A DNA stretch of 64,000 bases from an uncultured Hyphomonas sp. (GCF_963675305.1 NZ_OY776147.1:3038001-3102000); one strand, 5' to 3'. Counted from the first letter of the stretch, positions 41,165 through 50,853 are shown. The notes: generated by a model from the sequence alone, not told the origin. Numbers and translations: made by a program.

Positions 41165-41833
41165 ATGCTCCGTCAGCTTATCGCCATCCTGATTACCTGT
41201 TTTGCGATCGCCTTTGCCTTTGGCGCGCTGACGGCCGTGCGCTGGCCGTCGATCATGATGGCTGTCACCTGGCTTGCCCATGACCGGCTGGCCGATGGCC
41301 TGGCCACTGTGAACTGGCGCCAGCTCGGCATCGACAATGGCGGGCCCTACCTGCTGGCGGCATTCTGTTTCTATTGTTCGGCCGCAATGGTCGCTTCGCG
41401 CCGGCGCGGCGGGGTGGCCTGGTATCTCTGCGGCATGGGCGCCGGCTTTCCGGTGTTCTATCTTGTCACCTTCGAGCCCGGTTGGTGGCAGGATCCCAGC
41501 ATTGCCGAAGGCGGTGTTGCAGGGCTCGGCGCCGTTGGCGTGCTGTTGCTGCTCGCCGTCTGGGAGCTGCGCTACCGCCCTGCCCGGCAGGTGGAACAGG
41601 CTGAGGTCCAGCCCGAAGAAGTGCAGCAGCCCGTGGTCCAGACCATCGTCGTTCAGCAGGCGGCGGACGGGGAAGAGCCGATTGTGGTGCGCAAGCATGT
41701 GTTCGGCCAGCCGAAGACCCGGCCCGGTTTCGTCCCGGCGGCAGTGGCTCGCCAGCGGGCAAGCTTTGCCCATCATGGCCGCAAGGCCGCCGCACGGCGG
41801 CAGAAAATCCTCGAAGCCCGCGGCCTCGCCTGA
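41165..41833 (+). CDS. Hypothetical membrane protein
   Basis: The 222-residue product has about four hydrophobic helices in the first 135 residues, then a cytoplasmic tail rich in Gln, Val and Glu (EVQPEEVQQPVVQTIVVQQA) and ending in a basic stretch (FAHHGRKAAARRQKILEARG). I do not recognise the family. No strong ribosome-binding site is visible. The gene stands alone between the caspase-like gene and another membrane protein gene. Confidence 0.75.
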   Translation: MLRQLIAILITCFAIAFAFGALTAVRWPSIMMAVTWLAHDRLADGLATVNWRQLGIDNGGPYLLAAFCFYCSAAMVASRRRGGVAWYLCGMGAGFPVFYLVTFEPGWWQDPSIAEGGVAGLGAVGVLLLLAVWELRYRPARQVEQAEVQPEEVQQPVVQTIVVQQAADGEEPIVVRKHVFGQPKTRPGFVPAAVARQRASFAHHGRKAAARRQKILEARGLA

Positions 41834-41924
41834 AGCCCGGCGACACCGGCAGACCCCGAAATTGCTTCGCTTTGCGCTGACATGGCGTATGGTCCCCGCA
41901 AAATGACCAAGAGGGAGGCTTGTC

Positions 41925-42290
41925 ATGACATTGCGTAATCTCGCCGGCTTTGCGCTGGCCGTTCTGGCTGCCTGGCTGCTCTGGGGCGGTATTCATACGG
42001 TGAATGTCATCGTTTCCCGCGGCAGCCCCCTGTCTGATGCCCTTCTCTCCCCGCCAACCAGCCTGTTGAGGATCGTTGGCACGATTGTCGCCGTCATCGG
42101 CGGCTTGCTGGCAGGCTTTGGCGCACGGTTCGGCGCCCTGCTCAGCCTGGTGGGCGTTGGCATTTTCGTCCTGCTGGCGGCCACGATGGCGCTGTCCGGG
42201 GCAAATTCGGTGCTCTGGATGGATGAAGCCGTGTTTTCGGGCATCCTTGTTGTGCTGACGGGCCTGCTATTTATCCTGCCACGCAGCTGA
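41925..42290 (+). CDS. Hypothetical membrane protein
   Basis: The 121-residue protein, preceded by GAGGGAGG, has about four transmembrane helices and almost no soluble part. Family unknown. It is unrelated in sequence to the two other small membrane proteins nearby. It lies 95 bp before lpdA with no obvious functional link. Confidence 0.75.
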   Translation: MTLRNLAGFALAVLAAWLLWGGIHTVNVIVSRGSPLSDALLSPPTSLLRIVGTIVAVIGGLLAGFGARFGALLSLVGVGIFVLLAATMALSGANSVLWMDEAVFSGILVVLTGLLFILPRS

Positions 42291-42385
42291 AGCTGCGCTC
42301 CCTACCAAGGGCGCATTGATTTCAGGGCGTAAATGCCTAGGTTGGCGCTCGAATCCTCAGGCTCCTTCGCAAGGCAGAATTTCCC

Positions 42386-43792
<1,407 letters not shown>

Positions 43793-43799
43793 TTTTGCA

Positions 43800-43827
43800 G
43801 CGTCCACAGCCCAGAAACGGTGGACGC
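43800..43827 (+). terminator. Stem-loop after lpdA
   Basis: GCGTCCAC and GTGGACGC form an 8-bp stem with a 12-base loop, starting 8 bases beyond the lpdA stop. No T-run follows, so it may be a weak or Rho-assisted terminator, or a 3'-end stabiliser. Confidence 0.35.
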
Positions 43828-43854
43828 GCGAAATTGTGTTGCTACTTTTAGGGC

Positions 43855-44301
43855 ATGTACATTCATGCCGGAGCCGGCTGGCACATACGCAAATATGAAA
43901 CGAGCGACGGGCAGGCCTGCATGTCGATCTTCATGTCGTGCCTGCGCAAATTCCCGTGGCGCGGTGCGCCCCGGCCCTATGTGGCGCGGCTGATCCGGTC
44001 CTTGCCCGGCGCGAAGATCTGGGTCGCCGAAGAGCCGAATGCCGGTATCATCGGCTTCCTGACGCTGCAGCCGCACGACGCCTATATCGACCACATCTTC
44101 GTGCATGAGGACTGGCGTTTCTGCGGCGTCGGCCGCGGCCTTCTGGAAGTCGCGCGGGAAGAAGCGGGCCAGCCGCTGACGCTGGATGTGGACACCCAGA
44201 ATTTCGGCGCCCGCAAGGCCTATGAAGCGCTCGGCTGGCATGTCGCCGCCTCGGCCGGTGAAGACGGCGCCCGCAGCCAGATCCGCCTCGTCAGCCCTTA
44301 A
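43855..44301 (+). CDS. GNAT family N-acetyltransferase
   Basis: The 148-residue GNAT domain shows motif A in YIDHIFVHEDWRFCGVGRGLLEVAREEA (RFCGVGRG) and motif B LTLDVDTQNFGARKAYEALGWHV. The order fits small-molecule or protein N-acetyltransferases of the RimI-like group. Substrate unknown. It converges with the winged-helix regulator gene (5 bp apart). Confidence 0.86.
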   Translation: MYIHAGAGWHIRKYETSDGQACMSIFMSCLRKFPWRGAPRPYVARLIRSLPGAKIWVAEEPNAGIIGFLTLQPHDAYIDHIFVHEDWRFCGVGRGLLEVAREEAGQPLTLDVDTQNFGARKAYEALGWHVAASAGEDGARSQIRLVSP

Positions 44302-44305
44302 GCGG

Positions 44306-44617
44306 CTATTCGGCCGCCTTTATCAGCGCCTGCATCCGGTCCAGCCAGGTCAGCCAGGCTTTGCGCCCGGCATCGGTCAGGTGCACCCGCGTCTGGGGCC
44401 GGCGCCCGACGAAACGCTTTTCCAGCTCGACATAGCCCGCTTCCTCAAGCTTGCGCAGATGGGTCGACAGATTGCCATCCGTGGCGCCCACCTTGTCGCG
44501 CAGCTCACCGAATACAGCCGGGCTGACAGATGTCAGATAGGCCATGATGCCGAGACGCAGGCGCCCATGGATGACATCGTCGATGTCATTGTGGTCGAAG
44601 GGGTTTTCTCCGGACAT
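44306..44617 (-). CDS. Winged-helix transcriptional regulator (HTH_34 type)
   Basis: The 103-residue protein is nearly all one winged-helix domain: IHGRLRLGIMAYLTS, FGELRDKVGATDGNLSTHLRKLEEAGYVELEKRFVGRRPQTRVHLT. The D-G-N-L-S-x-H-L-R-K-L-E-x-A-G-Y motif marks the transcriptional regulators that sit next to small multi-pass membrane proteins. Here such a partner is encoded just upstream (10 bp before it). A perfect palindrome precedes that partner gene at 45271-45287. Confidence 0.88.
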   Translation of the reverse strand: MSGENPFDHNDIDDVIHGRLRLGIMAYLTSVSPAVFGELRDKVGATDGNLSTHLRKLEEAGYVELEKRFVGRRPQTRVHLTDAGRKAWLTWLDRMQALIKAAE

Positions 44618-44627
44618 GGATGCGCAC

Positions 44628-45251
44628 CTAAACCGTCGCCGACGGCTCGTTCCGCATCAGGAGGATTCCGGGCAGCAGGATACAGAACGCCGCGACCGCT
44701 GCTCCCAGCAGCCAGGACAAGGTCGACCCGACAAGCATGACGGCGGGAACGGTCGCAATCAGCGCTGCCTGTCCGGCCAGTGTCAGGACGCGGCTGCTCG
44801 CAATCACACCGCCGGCATATTGCGCAAGCCCATAGACCCCGACCACGAGCGGAACAGACCAGAGGAACGGGTCAAAATTATCCGAACTGAGGGCAACCTT
44901 GAAAAACGCGCCGGTAAAGTAGGCGCCGAGGAACAGGCCTGCAGACTTCCAGACCAGTGCCGACACCCGGTTCCCGGTAGAGGCCGCTCCCGGCTTTTCC
45001 GGACCGAATGTGCGATGCATCGAAAAGGAGCCGCCAAGGCCCAGAATGACATATCCGCCCCAGAGAAACGCCAGGGCTTGCGGCGGCAGTCCGAACAGGC
45101 GCTCAAGAATGGCGTATTGGGCCAGATAGGCCAGCGTCGTCAGGCTGCCCCACCAGACCAGGTAGCGCCCTCCAAGCAGAGGCGCCTTCTCCCCTGCTTC
45201 AGCAAGGTCACGGATATAGGCAAGATCATCAGCAAGGGACTGCGGGCTCAT
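44628..45251 (-). CDS. Hypothetical multi-pass membrane protein
   Basis: The 207-residue product has a charged N-terminal 25 residues (MSPQSLADDLAYIRDLAEAGE), then about six transmembrane helices. I know this layout from proteins paired with HTH_34-type regulators, but no function is established. The regulator gene follows 10 bp later on the same strand, so the two form an operon. The palindromic operator lies 20-36 bp upstream of its ATG. Confidence 0.8.
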   Translation of the reverse strand: MSPQSLADDLAYIRDLAEAGEKAPLLGGRYLVWWGSLTTLAYLAQYAILERLFGLPPQALAFLWGGYVILGLGGSFSMHRTFGPEKPGAASTGNRVSALVWKSAGLFLGAYFTGAFFKVALSSDNFDPFLWSVPLVVGVYGLAQYAGGVIASSRVLTLAGQAALIATVPAVMLVGSTLSWLLGAAVAAFCILLPGILLMRNEPSATV

Positions 45252-45270
45252 TTAACATTCTCCACAAAGA

Positions 45271-45287
45271 ACTTTGAAATTCAAAGT
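45271..45287. promoter_or_regulatory. Palindromic operator ACTTTGAAATTCAAAGT
   Basis: ACTTTGAA and TTCAAAGT are perfect inverted repeats around one central A. It lies just upstream of the membrane protein-regulator operon and probably overlaps its promoter. The adjacent winged-helix regulator is the natural candidate binder. Confidence 0.7.
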
Positions 45288-45330
45288 ATGTGTGAATCCG
45301 GTGCCTGTCAAGAACCGGGAGCCTGGAACG

Positions 45331-45360
45331 AAAAAACCCCGGCTGGTCTGCCGGGGTTTC
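45331..45360 (-). terminator. Intrinsic terminator after yebC
   Basis: AAACCCCGGC and GCCGGGGTTT form a 10-bp stem with a 6-base loop. On the minus strand it is followed by a run of T, 28 bases beyond the YebC stop. Confidence 0.88.
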
Positions 45361-45387
45361 TCGAGATTTTCTGCAGGTTTAGCCGGG

Positions 45388-46146
45388 TCACTCACCGGCA
45401 AGGCGGGCGGCCTCTTCGTCCGAGAGTTCGGAATTGTCGTAGACGTTCGAGACGTCATCAAGGTCATCCAGTACGTCGAGCAGCTTCATCAGCGTGTCGG
45501 CTGCATCGCCCTCGATCGGCACCGTGTTCTGCGGCTTCCAGATCAGCTTGGTCGATTTCGCTTCAACCGCGTCTCCGAAATGCTCGGCCAGCGCGTCGGC
45601 GACCGTCTGCAGGTCTTCGCGGGCGGTGTAGATGAAGTGGCCGCTTTCATCGGACTCGACATCCTGGGCGCCGGCCAGGATGGCGGCTTCCATGATCTCG
45701 TCCTCGCTGCCGGCTTCCGGCGGGTATTCGATTTCGCCAACCTGGTCGAAGCCGAAGGAGACAGAGCCCGTCTCGCCGAGGTTTCCGCCATTCTTGGAGA
45801 AAGCGGTGCGGATATCGGTCGCAGCGCGGTTCTTGTTGTCGGTGGAGGCTTCCACGATGATGCCGACGCCGCCGGGGCCGAAGCCTTCATAGCGGATATC
45901 GACATAATCGTCGCCGCCGCCGCCCTGGCCCTTGTCGATGGCGCGCTGGATGTTGTCCTTCGGCATCGACTGGCCGCGCGCGTTCTGGATGGCGAGGCGC
46001 AGGCGCGGATTGCCGTCCGGGTCCGGTCCGCCCATTTTCGAGGCGATGGTAAGCTCCTTGGACAGGCGCGAGAACAGCGCAGCGCGCTTCTTGTCCTGGG
46101 CGCCTTTGCGGTGCTGGATATTTGCCCATTTACTGTGGCCGGCCAT
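45388..46146 (-). CDS. yebC: YebC/TACO1 family protein
   Basis: The start at 46146 gives the family N-terminus AGHSKWANIQHRKGAQDKKRAALFSRL. Further signatures are NPRLRLAIQNARGQSMPKDNIQRAIDKG and YEGFGPGGVGIIVEASTDN. The 252-residue length is usual. YebC proteins are now linked to ribosome function at difficult (for example polyproline) sequences, and some were described as transcription regulators. RuvC is often its neighbour but is not seen here. The gene ends with a strong terminator. Confidence 0.96.
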   Translation of the reverse strand: MAGHSKWANIQHRKGAQDKKRAALFSRLSKELTIASKMGGPDPDGNPRLRLAIQNARGQSMPKDNIQRAIDKGQGGGGDDYVDIRYEGFGPGGVGIIVEASTDNKNRAATDIRTAFSKNGGNLGETGSVSFGFDQVGEIEYPPEAGSEDEIMEAAILAGAQDVESDESGHFIYTAREDLQTVADALAEHFGDAVEAKSTKLIWKPQNTVPIEGDAADTLMKLLDVLDDLDDVSNVYDNSELSDEEAARLAGE

Positions 46147-46260
46147 GAAAACCCTCTCGGCATCGGTTCGAAACTGGAAAGGCAGGGCTTTAGCGCATGG
46201 GCGCGCCAAGGCCAAGTCAGGCCAGTCAGACGCGCAAGCCAGACCGGACCAGGCTGGCCG

Positions 46261-46998
46261 TCAGTCGAAGACCAGCGCCACCCCGCCCCGTAGCAACAGC
46301 GCTTGCCGCTCCGCCACCTGACCCAGGATCCTCACCAGCGCCAGCGCGGCCGTGACGCCCAGCGCCGTGTCGGCAAGCTGGAGAATATAGGTCATCATCA
46401 GCGAGTCCTGCCACAGCCGGCCGATCCAGTCGGGGACGCCCATAGAAATCCAGGCGCCCCACCAGACAGCGAGAAGCGTGGTGGATTTACCGGCCTCTCC
46501 GACGGCGGCGTAGGTGCCGCGATAGATCTGGCTCATGCCGAGAAAAGGCTGCCAGATCGCGGCGATGGGGATGAAATACCAGCCAACGGTCCAGCCCGGC
46601 GCCATTTTCACGATGGGCGACCCGACCGTGAACAAGTTCTTCTGCGCCCGATAGGTAAACCGTCCGACCATGATGAATGTGGTGATGGCGGTCAGGAACA
46701 GGAGCCAGGCTGAAACGGTCATGACATTGAGCGCGGTGTTTCCGCCGATATTGAAAAAGACCCCCGGCAGGCTCTCCGATGCAAAATAATATCCCGCCAG
46801 CATCAGGGTCTGCAGGCAGATTTCGGCACTCCAGATGATCAGGCCGATGCGCGCAAACTTTGCGAAGGTCTCGACCGGGCGCGGTTTCCCGTCCGGATAG
46901 GCGTGTTCTTTCTGGGCCAGTTCCTGCTTGATCCGGTCGATTCCGGCAGAATCGTCTTTCACGACAGAGCCGTTCGGCCCGAACTCTACGGAACTCAT
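46261..46998 (-). CDS. DUF4328 domain membrane protein
   Basis: The 245-residue protein has about six hydrophobic segments. It carries the DUF4328 pattern RFTYRAQKNL near the middle followed by PGWTVGWYFIPIAAIWQPFLGMSQIYRG. Function unknown. The N-terminal 50 residues are charged and cytoplasmic. It lies 114 bp upstream of yebC on the same strand. Confidence 0.86.
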   Translation of the reverse strand: MSSVEFGPNGSVVKDDSAGIDRIKQELAQKEHAYPDGKPRPVETFAKFARIGLIIWSAEICLQTLMLAGYYFASESLPGVFFNIGGNTALNVMTVSAWLLFLTAITTFIMVGRFTYRAQKNLFTVGSPIVKMAPGWTVGWYFIPIAAIWQPFLGMSQIYRGTYAAVGEAGKSTTLLAVWWGAWISMGVPDWIGRLWQDSLMMTYILQLADTALGVTAALALVRILGQVAERQALLLRGGVALVFD

Positions 46999-47076
46999 TA
47001 CCGGCCCCTCGCCTTACCCCGGTTACAGCTTGGCCGCGAAATAATTCCCGCGCAAGGGTAGAGCGGACACAATTGC

Positions 47077-47652
47077 TCAGGCCGGGGCGAGCAGGTTCCT
47101 GCGGGCCGTTTCCATGGCATCGGTGAAGACGCCGGTGTTGCCGCTGGCGCGGGCAACCAGCAGCGCGCCCTGGATGTCGATGAGCGCCGCGGTCGCCCGG
47201 CGCTTCGCTTCGGCGGCCGGAATGCCTGCCCCTTCCAGCGCGGCGGCCAGCGCGGCGATCCAGTCGTTCAGGATGGCCTGCACCTTTCCGGCAGACTCCG
47301 GCGCGAGACCCGGCGAGACCATGAGGCTCGCCACCAGGCAGGGCTCACGCCCGCAATCATACATCTCGCTGGTCGTCTGCAGCATGGCATCGACCCTCTC
47401 CGCCAGCGGCGCATCCCCGGCGAGCGGCGCGAGGATGTTCGCCTCGATCTGGCTGTGGGCAAAGTCGGCGACGGCGGACACCATCTCATCCTTCCCGCCC
47501 GGGAAGTGGTAATAGAGGCTGGAGCGGCCGAGCCCGGTCGCTTCCGAAATATCCGACAGGGCCGCGCCCTCGAAGCCGCGATGGCGGAACAGGTCGAACA
47601 GTTTGCGGACAATCTCGTCCCGCGACTGGGAAGTTCTGGCAGCACTCGTCAT
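47077..47652 (-). CDS. TetR/AcrR family transcriptional regulator
   Basis: The start at 47652 (MTSAARTSQSRDEI) gives 191 residues. The TetR helix-turn-helix is plain: IVRKLFDLFRHRGFEGAALSDISEATGLGRSSLYYHFPGGKDEM. The C-terminal ligand domain has the YxxxxC-type feature MYDCGREPCLVASLMVS, similar to regulators acting on small electrophiles. It lies downstream of the AhpD-like gene on the same strand, and a palindrome upstream of that gene (48397-48416) is the likely operator. Confidence 0.92.
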   Translation of the reverse strand: MTSAARTSQSRDEIVRKLFDLFRHRGFEGAALSDISEATGLGRSSLYYHFPGGKDEMVSAVADFAHSQIEANILAPLAGDAPLAERVDAMLQTTSEMYDCGREPCLVASLMVSPGLAPESAGKVQAILNDWIAALAAALEGAGIPAAEAKRRATAALIDIQGALLVARASGNTGVFTDAMETARRNLLAPA

Positions 47653-47766
47653 GGGGGCACCCTTCCGCAACTGACCGGGAAAATCAAAGTGCATTTCAGC
47701 CAGCATGCGGGGGAGAGCAGCCCGTCTGGCCGCCCTCCCCCTGTTGGCGCTTCCTCAGCTTTGACT

Positions 47767-48327
47767 TCAGGCCGGTTCAGCAATGCGCTCGGCGGTGACG
47801 ACCGGGAAGTCGATCTCGGTGCCGAACACCTCGTTGAGGTAGTTGGTGTAGACGTTGAGGGCGACATGGCCGACGACTTCCACGAGTTCGCCATCCGACA
47901 GGCCGGCCGCGCGGGCTTCGGCGAGATCGGTGTCTTTCACGGCGCCGCGGGCGACGGCGACCTTGCGGGCCAGAACGACAGCGGCATCCGCTTTCGCATC
48001 GGAGGCGCGGCCACCGCGGGCGCGGATGATTTCGTCTTCCGGCAGTTTCAGCATGTTGGCTGCGATGTAGGAGTGGGCCGAGTTGCAGTAGGAGCAGCCA
48101 TTGACGTTCGCGATGGCGAGCGCGATGCGCTCCCGCGTGGCGGCCGGCAGCAGGCCCTTGCCGAGGGCGCCGTTGAACGCCAGCAGGCCGTCCAGGGCCG
48201 CCGGGCTGTTGGCGGTGAGGCGGTAGAGGTTCGGCACGATGCCGAGCGCGGCTTTCACACCGTTGAGGCCGGCATGAGCGGCGGCCGGGGCGTCTTCGAT
48301 CGTGGCGGGGGTCGGGATACGGGACAT
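47767..48327 (-). CDS. Carboxymuconolactone decarboxylase/AhpD-like protein
   Basis: The 186-residue helical protein has the AhpD redox motif CSYCNSAHSYIA (C-x-x-C with downstream His) in a NVNGCSYCNSAH context. The all-alpha CMD fold suggests a peroxidase or thiol-disulfide role. The partner alkyl hydroperoxide reductase is not nearby. It is the first gene of a pair with a TetR-family regulator (114 bp downstream). Confidence 0.9.
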   Translation of the reverse strand: MSRIPTPATIEDAPAAAHAGLNGVKAALGIVPNLYRLTANSPAALDGLLAFNGALGKGLLPAATRERIALAIANVNGCSYCNSAHSYIAANMLKLPEDEIIRARGGRASDAKADAAVVLARKVAVARGAVKDTDLAEARAAGLSDGELVEVVGHVALNVYTNYLNEVFGTEIDFPVVTAERIAEPA

Positions 48328-48396
48328 GAGAATTTCCTTTTGGTCATTGGGTCGTCAGGGGGACGATTGGAGGTTTCTGTCTTTCGACCCGGCTTA

Positions 48397-48416
48397 TGTA
48401 CCGATCGTTCGGTTCA
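48397..48416. promoter_or_regulatory. Predicted TetR-type operator
   Basis: TGTACCGATCGTTCGGTTCA contains the inverted half sites ACCGA and TCGGT around TCGT. It lies 70-90 bp upstream of the AhpD-like gene. The layout matches operators of small TetR repressors, and the TetR gene in the same operon is the likely binder. Confidence 0.6.
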
Positions 48417-48510
48417 ATACAAGGGCGCTCTCAAAAGCGTGATCGCCACCACGTGCGACGCCCGTGAAGGCGCTTGGTGTGAGGGCTGGATTTTCAGGTC
48501 AGGGTTGGCT

Positions 48511-48900
48511 TCAGGTTTCCGGCAGGGGGAGGTTCAAACCCTTCTCTCTCGGGCTTGCGAGGAAAGGCGGACGCACTGCGTCCGCCCGAGCAAGGGTTGG
48601 GGTGAGGGGCAGCACGCGGACATATTCCGGCACAGCCATCCGCCCATCGCACGCGGCGGCGAGGCGATCAGAGGCATGGGTGGCGGGTTTCAGGATCGCG
48701 CGCTCTTTCTTCTGTCCAGGGATCCACTCAATCCGGACAAGATAGACGCGCAAATTCGGCGTCAGGCTCCAGCGATACACCACACCCCGGCCATAAGCGG
48801 CCCGGATCTGCGCGCGCAGCATCAGCACCTGGACCCAGATAATGGGCCAGAGGAAGGTGAGCTGCGGGGGGAACCAGGCAGGTGGATGAAAGAGTGACAT
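48511..48900 (-). CDS. Hypothetical protein with a repeat-derived tail
   Basis: The first 75 residues look coding: one hydrophobic helix (WFPPQLTFLWPIIWVQVLMLRAQI) followed by a basic/aromatic segment GVVYRWSLTPNLRVYLVRIEWIPGQ. From about residue 96 the frame enters a repeat-like element (LPLTPTLARADAVRPPFLAS) and probably ends by chance. The ATG at 48900 has no strong ribosome-binding site. I do not recognise the family. A real but altered or truncated gene is possible. Confidence 0.45.
   Translation of the reverse strand: MSLFHPPAWFPPQLTFLWPIIWVQVLMLRAQIRAAYGRGVVYRWSLTPNLRVYLVRIEWIPGQKKERAILKPATHASDRLAAACDGRMAVPEYVRVLPLTPTLARADAVRPPFLASPREKGLNLPLPET
48566..48586. repeat. 21-bp perfect palindrome in a repeat-like element
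   Basis: GGCGGACGCA and TGCGTCCGCC flank a central C. It sits in a stretch (48535-48612) with the look of a dispersed intergenic repeat (flanks CTCTCTCGGGC and CAAGGGTTGGGGTGAGGGG). Copy number elsewhere cannot be judged from this window. Confidence 0.6.
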
Positions 48901-49010
48901 GGCGTGCAATATACGTCAGGCCACGGAGGTGTCGGATAAGTATCTTTTTGCGCCAATGATTGCGGCAGGATGGGGTGGCTCTTGTGGTGGATAAGCCCGC
49001 CACTTGCGTC

Positions 49011-49038
49011 ATCCCCGACGGCGCAGCGGTCTGGGGAT
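49011..49038. repeat. REP-like inverted repeat
   Basis: ATCCCCGAC and GTCTGGGGAT pair as a 9-bp stem with one bulge around a 9-base loop. The wording is like short dispersed intergenic elements of alphaproteobacteria (GTCATCC..GACGGCGCAGC). Only one copy is visible here. Confidence 0.5.
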
Positions 49039-49203
49039 CCATCCCGGAACGACGCCTCAGGTGTGTCATGAAATGATGTGCTTGCCGCTTCGGTCAGAGA
49101 TGGGCGCCCAGATGGCCAATGGCCATCGGGCGTGACGCGTGTGGGAGATGATTAAGCCAGAACCAAATCCGTCTCCGCCATGACCATGCATGACTTGTCA
49201 TGA

Positions 49204-49233
49204 CCATACCGGACCATACCGGATCATGCCGGA
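49204..49233. repeat. Three tandem 10-bp repeats
   Basis: CCATACCGGA occurs twice in direct succession (49204-49213, 49214-49223) and is followed by TCATGCCGGA (49224-49233). They end 60 bp before the L,D-transpeptidase start and could be protein-binding repeats or slippage products. Confidence 0.65.
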
Positions 49234-49293
49234 CTGGACGCGGCGCCCCCTTCCCCGCCACTATGGCGCCGGAAGGTTCCGGAAGGACATCGC

Positions 49294-50853
49294 ATGCGTT
49301 TGAAATCCATCATCACCCTTCAGGCCGGAGCGGCGGCCCTCCTCCTCGCCGCCTGTGCGCAGACGCAACCGGTGCGGGAGGTGCCGGTGGCGGCGGAGAC
49401 TGTGCCCGTAGTCACGGGGCCTGCGCCTGCAGAGTCAGGGGCGGAAGAACAGGTCTGGTCCGACGAGAATTTCGACAAGCTGCTTGCGGCCCTCCGCGGC
49501 CTGTCGAGCCACGGACTGACCCCGGAGGACTATGATCTCGATACGCTGGAAGCGGTGCGCGGGGACAAGGCCGAACGGGACCGGCTGGCCACGGTGGCGT
49601 GGCAGCTGGCGGCGTCGCACCTGTTGCAGGGCAAGCTGGACCCGGTGAGCATGGAAGCCAGCTGGACCATTCCCGCCCGCCAGGACGACATCGCCGCCAG
49701 GCTGGCAGGCGCGCTGGAGACCGGGGAGATTGCCGCAACGTTGGAGGCCCTCGCCCCGCAACAGCCGGTCTACCAGCTGATGCGCACCGAACTCGCCGCG
49801 CAGGAAGCAAAGGAACAGGCACCCATCGTGGCGGTGGAGGACGGCCCGGCGCTGAAGCCCGGCATGTCCGGCCCGCGTGTGGCGGCGCTGCGCGCGCGGC
49901 TGGTGCAGCTGGGCCTGCTGGAAGAGGAGGCAGAAAGCGACCTTTTCGACAACGCCACGAAAACCGCCCTCGAAGCGCTGCAGGCTGACGCAGGACTGGA
50001 CGTTGACGGCGTGGCCGGCGCCTCGACCCTCCGTGCCCTGAACCGGGGCACCGCCGAGCGGATTGCGCAGCTGCGCGTCAATCTCGAACGCTGGCGCTGG
50101 CTGCCTGATACGCTGGGCCGGCGGCACCTGCGCGCCAACATCGCCGCCTTCGACGTGACGGCCTTCGAGGACGGCGCGGCCCGGCGCACATATCTGACGA
50201 TTGTCGGCAAGCCCTACCGGCGCACGCCCGTCTTCTCGGACGAGATCGAATATATCGTGTTTAATCCGTGGTGGGAGACCCCCGACAGCCTGGCGCGATC
50301 CGACAAGCTGCCCCTGTTCCAGAAAGACCCCGGCGCCGTGGAGCGGCTGGGTTTCCAGGTGCTGGACCGGTCCGGCAATGTCGTGGACCCGGCAGGCATC
50401 GACTGGAATGCGCTCAAGGCCTCCACCTTCCCCTACCGGCTGCGCCAGGCGCCCGGGCCGCTGAATGCGCTCGGCCAGGTCAAGATCATGTTTCCCAATC
50501 CGTACAATGTCTATCTTCACGACACGCCGTCACGCGGCCTGTTTGCCGAACAGCAGCGGGCTTTCTCGTCCGGCTGCCTGCGGACGCAATATCCGGTCGA
50601 GCTGTCGAAATGGCTGCTGTCGGAAACGCCCGGCTGGGACAGCGCCGCAGTGGATGCCGCCGTCGCCTCGGGCAAGGAGACGCGGGCCGATCTGGCCGCG
50701 CGGGTGCCGGTGTATATCCTCTATCTCACCACGGTCAGCGATGGCGCGGGCGGTGTGCGTTATCTGGACGACATTTACGGCCGGGACGCCGCCGTGCTCG
50801 CCGCCCTGGACACGCCGCCGGGACAGGCGGTCAGCCCGGCACAATCTCGCTAA
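49294..50853 (+). CDS. L,D-transpeptidase lipoprotein (YcbB/LdtD type)
   Basis: The start at 49294 has GGAAGGACA. The signal ends in the lipobox LLAAC with Cys21, suggesting lipid anchoring. A peptidoglycan-binding domain lies at about 190-250 (LKPGMSGPRVAALRARLVQL, ADAGLDVDGVAGASTLRALN). The YkuD catalytic domain follows, with the nucleophile in FSSGCLRTQYP and the His in YNVYLHDTPSRGLF. The 519-residue layout matches YcbB/LdtD enzymes, which make 3-3 cross-links in peptidoglycan. Its 3' end overlaps the convergent YmdB-like gene by 23 bp. Confidence 0.92.
   Translation: MRLKSIITLQAGAAALLLAACAQTQPVREVPVAAETVPVVTGPAPAESGAEEQVWSDENFDKLLAALRGLSSHGLTPEDYDLDTLEAVRGDKAERDRLATVAWQLAASHLLQGKLDPVSMEASWTIPARQDDIAARLAGALETGEIAATLEALAPQQPVYQLMRTELAAQEAKEQAPIVAVEDGPALKPGMSGPRVAALRARLVQLGLLEEEAESDLFDNATKTALEALQADAGLDVDGVAGASTLRALNRGTAERIAQLRVNLERWRWLPDTLGRRHLRANIAAFDVTAFEDGAARRTYLTIVGKPYRRTPVFSDEIEYIVFNPWWETPDSLARSDKLPLFQKDPGAVERLGFQVLDRSGNVVDPAGIDWNALKASTFPYRLRQAPGPLNALGQVKIMFPNPYNVYLHDTPSRGLFAEQQRAFSSGCLRTQYPVELSKWLLSETPGWDSAAVDAAVASGKETRADLAARVPVYILYLTTVSDGAGGVRYLDDIYGRDAAVLAALDTPPGQAVSPAQSR

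Larger units (their letters stand above)
48901..49293. other. 393-bp non-coding region rich in short repeats
   Basis: No credible gene lies here. It contains a REP-like inverted repeat (49011-49038), and three tandem 10-bp units (49204-49233) preceded by several TGACCAT/CATGAC words. It should also hold the promoter of the L,D-transpeptidase gene at 49294. Confidence 0.6.
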
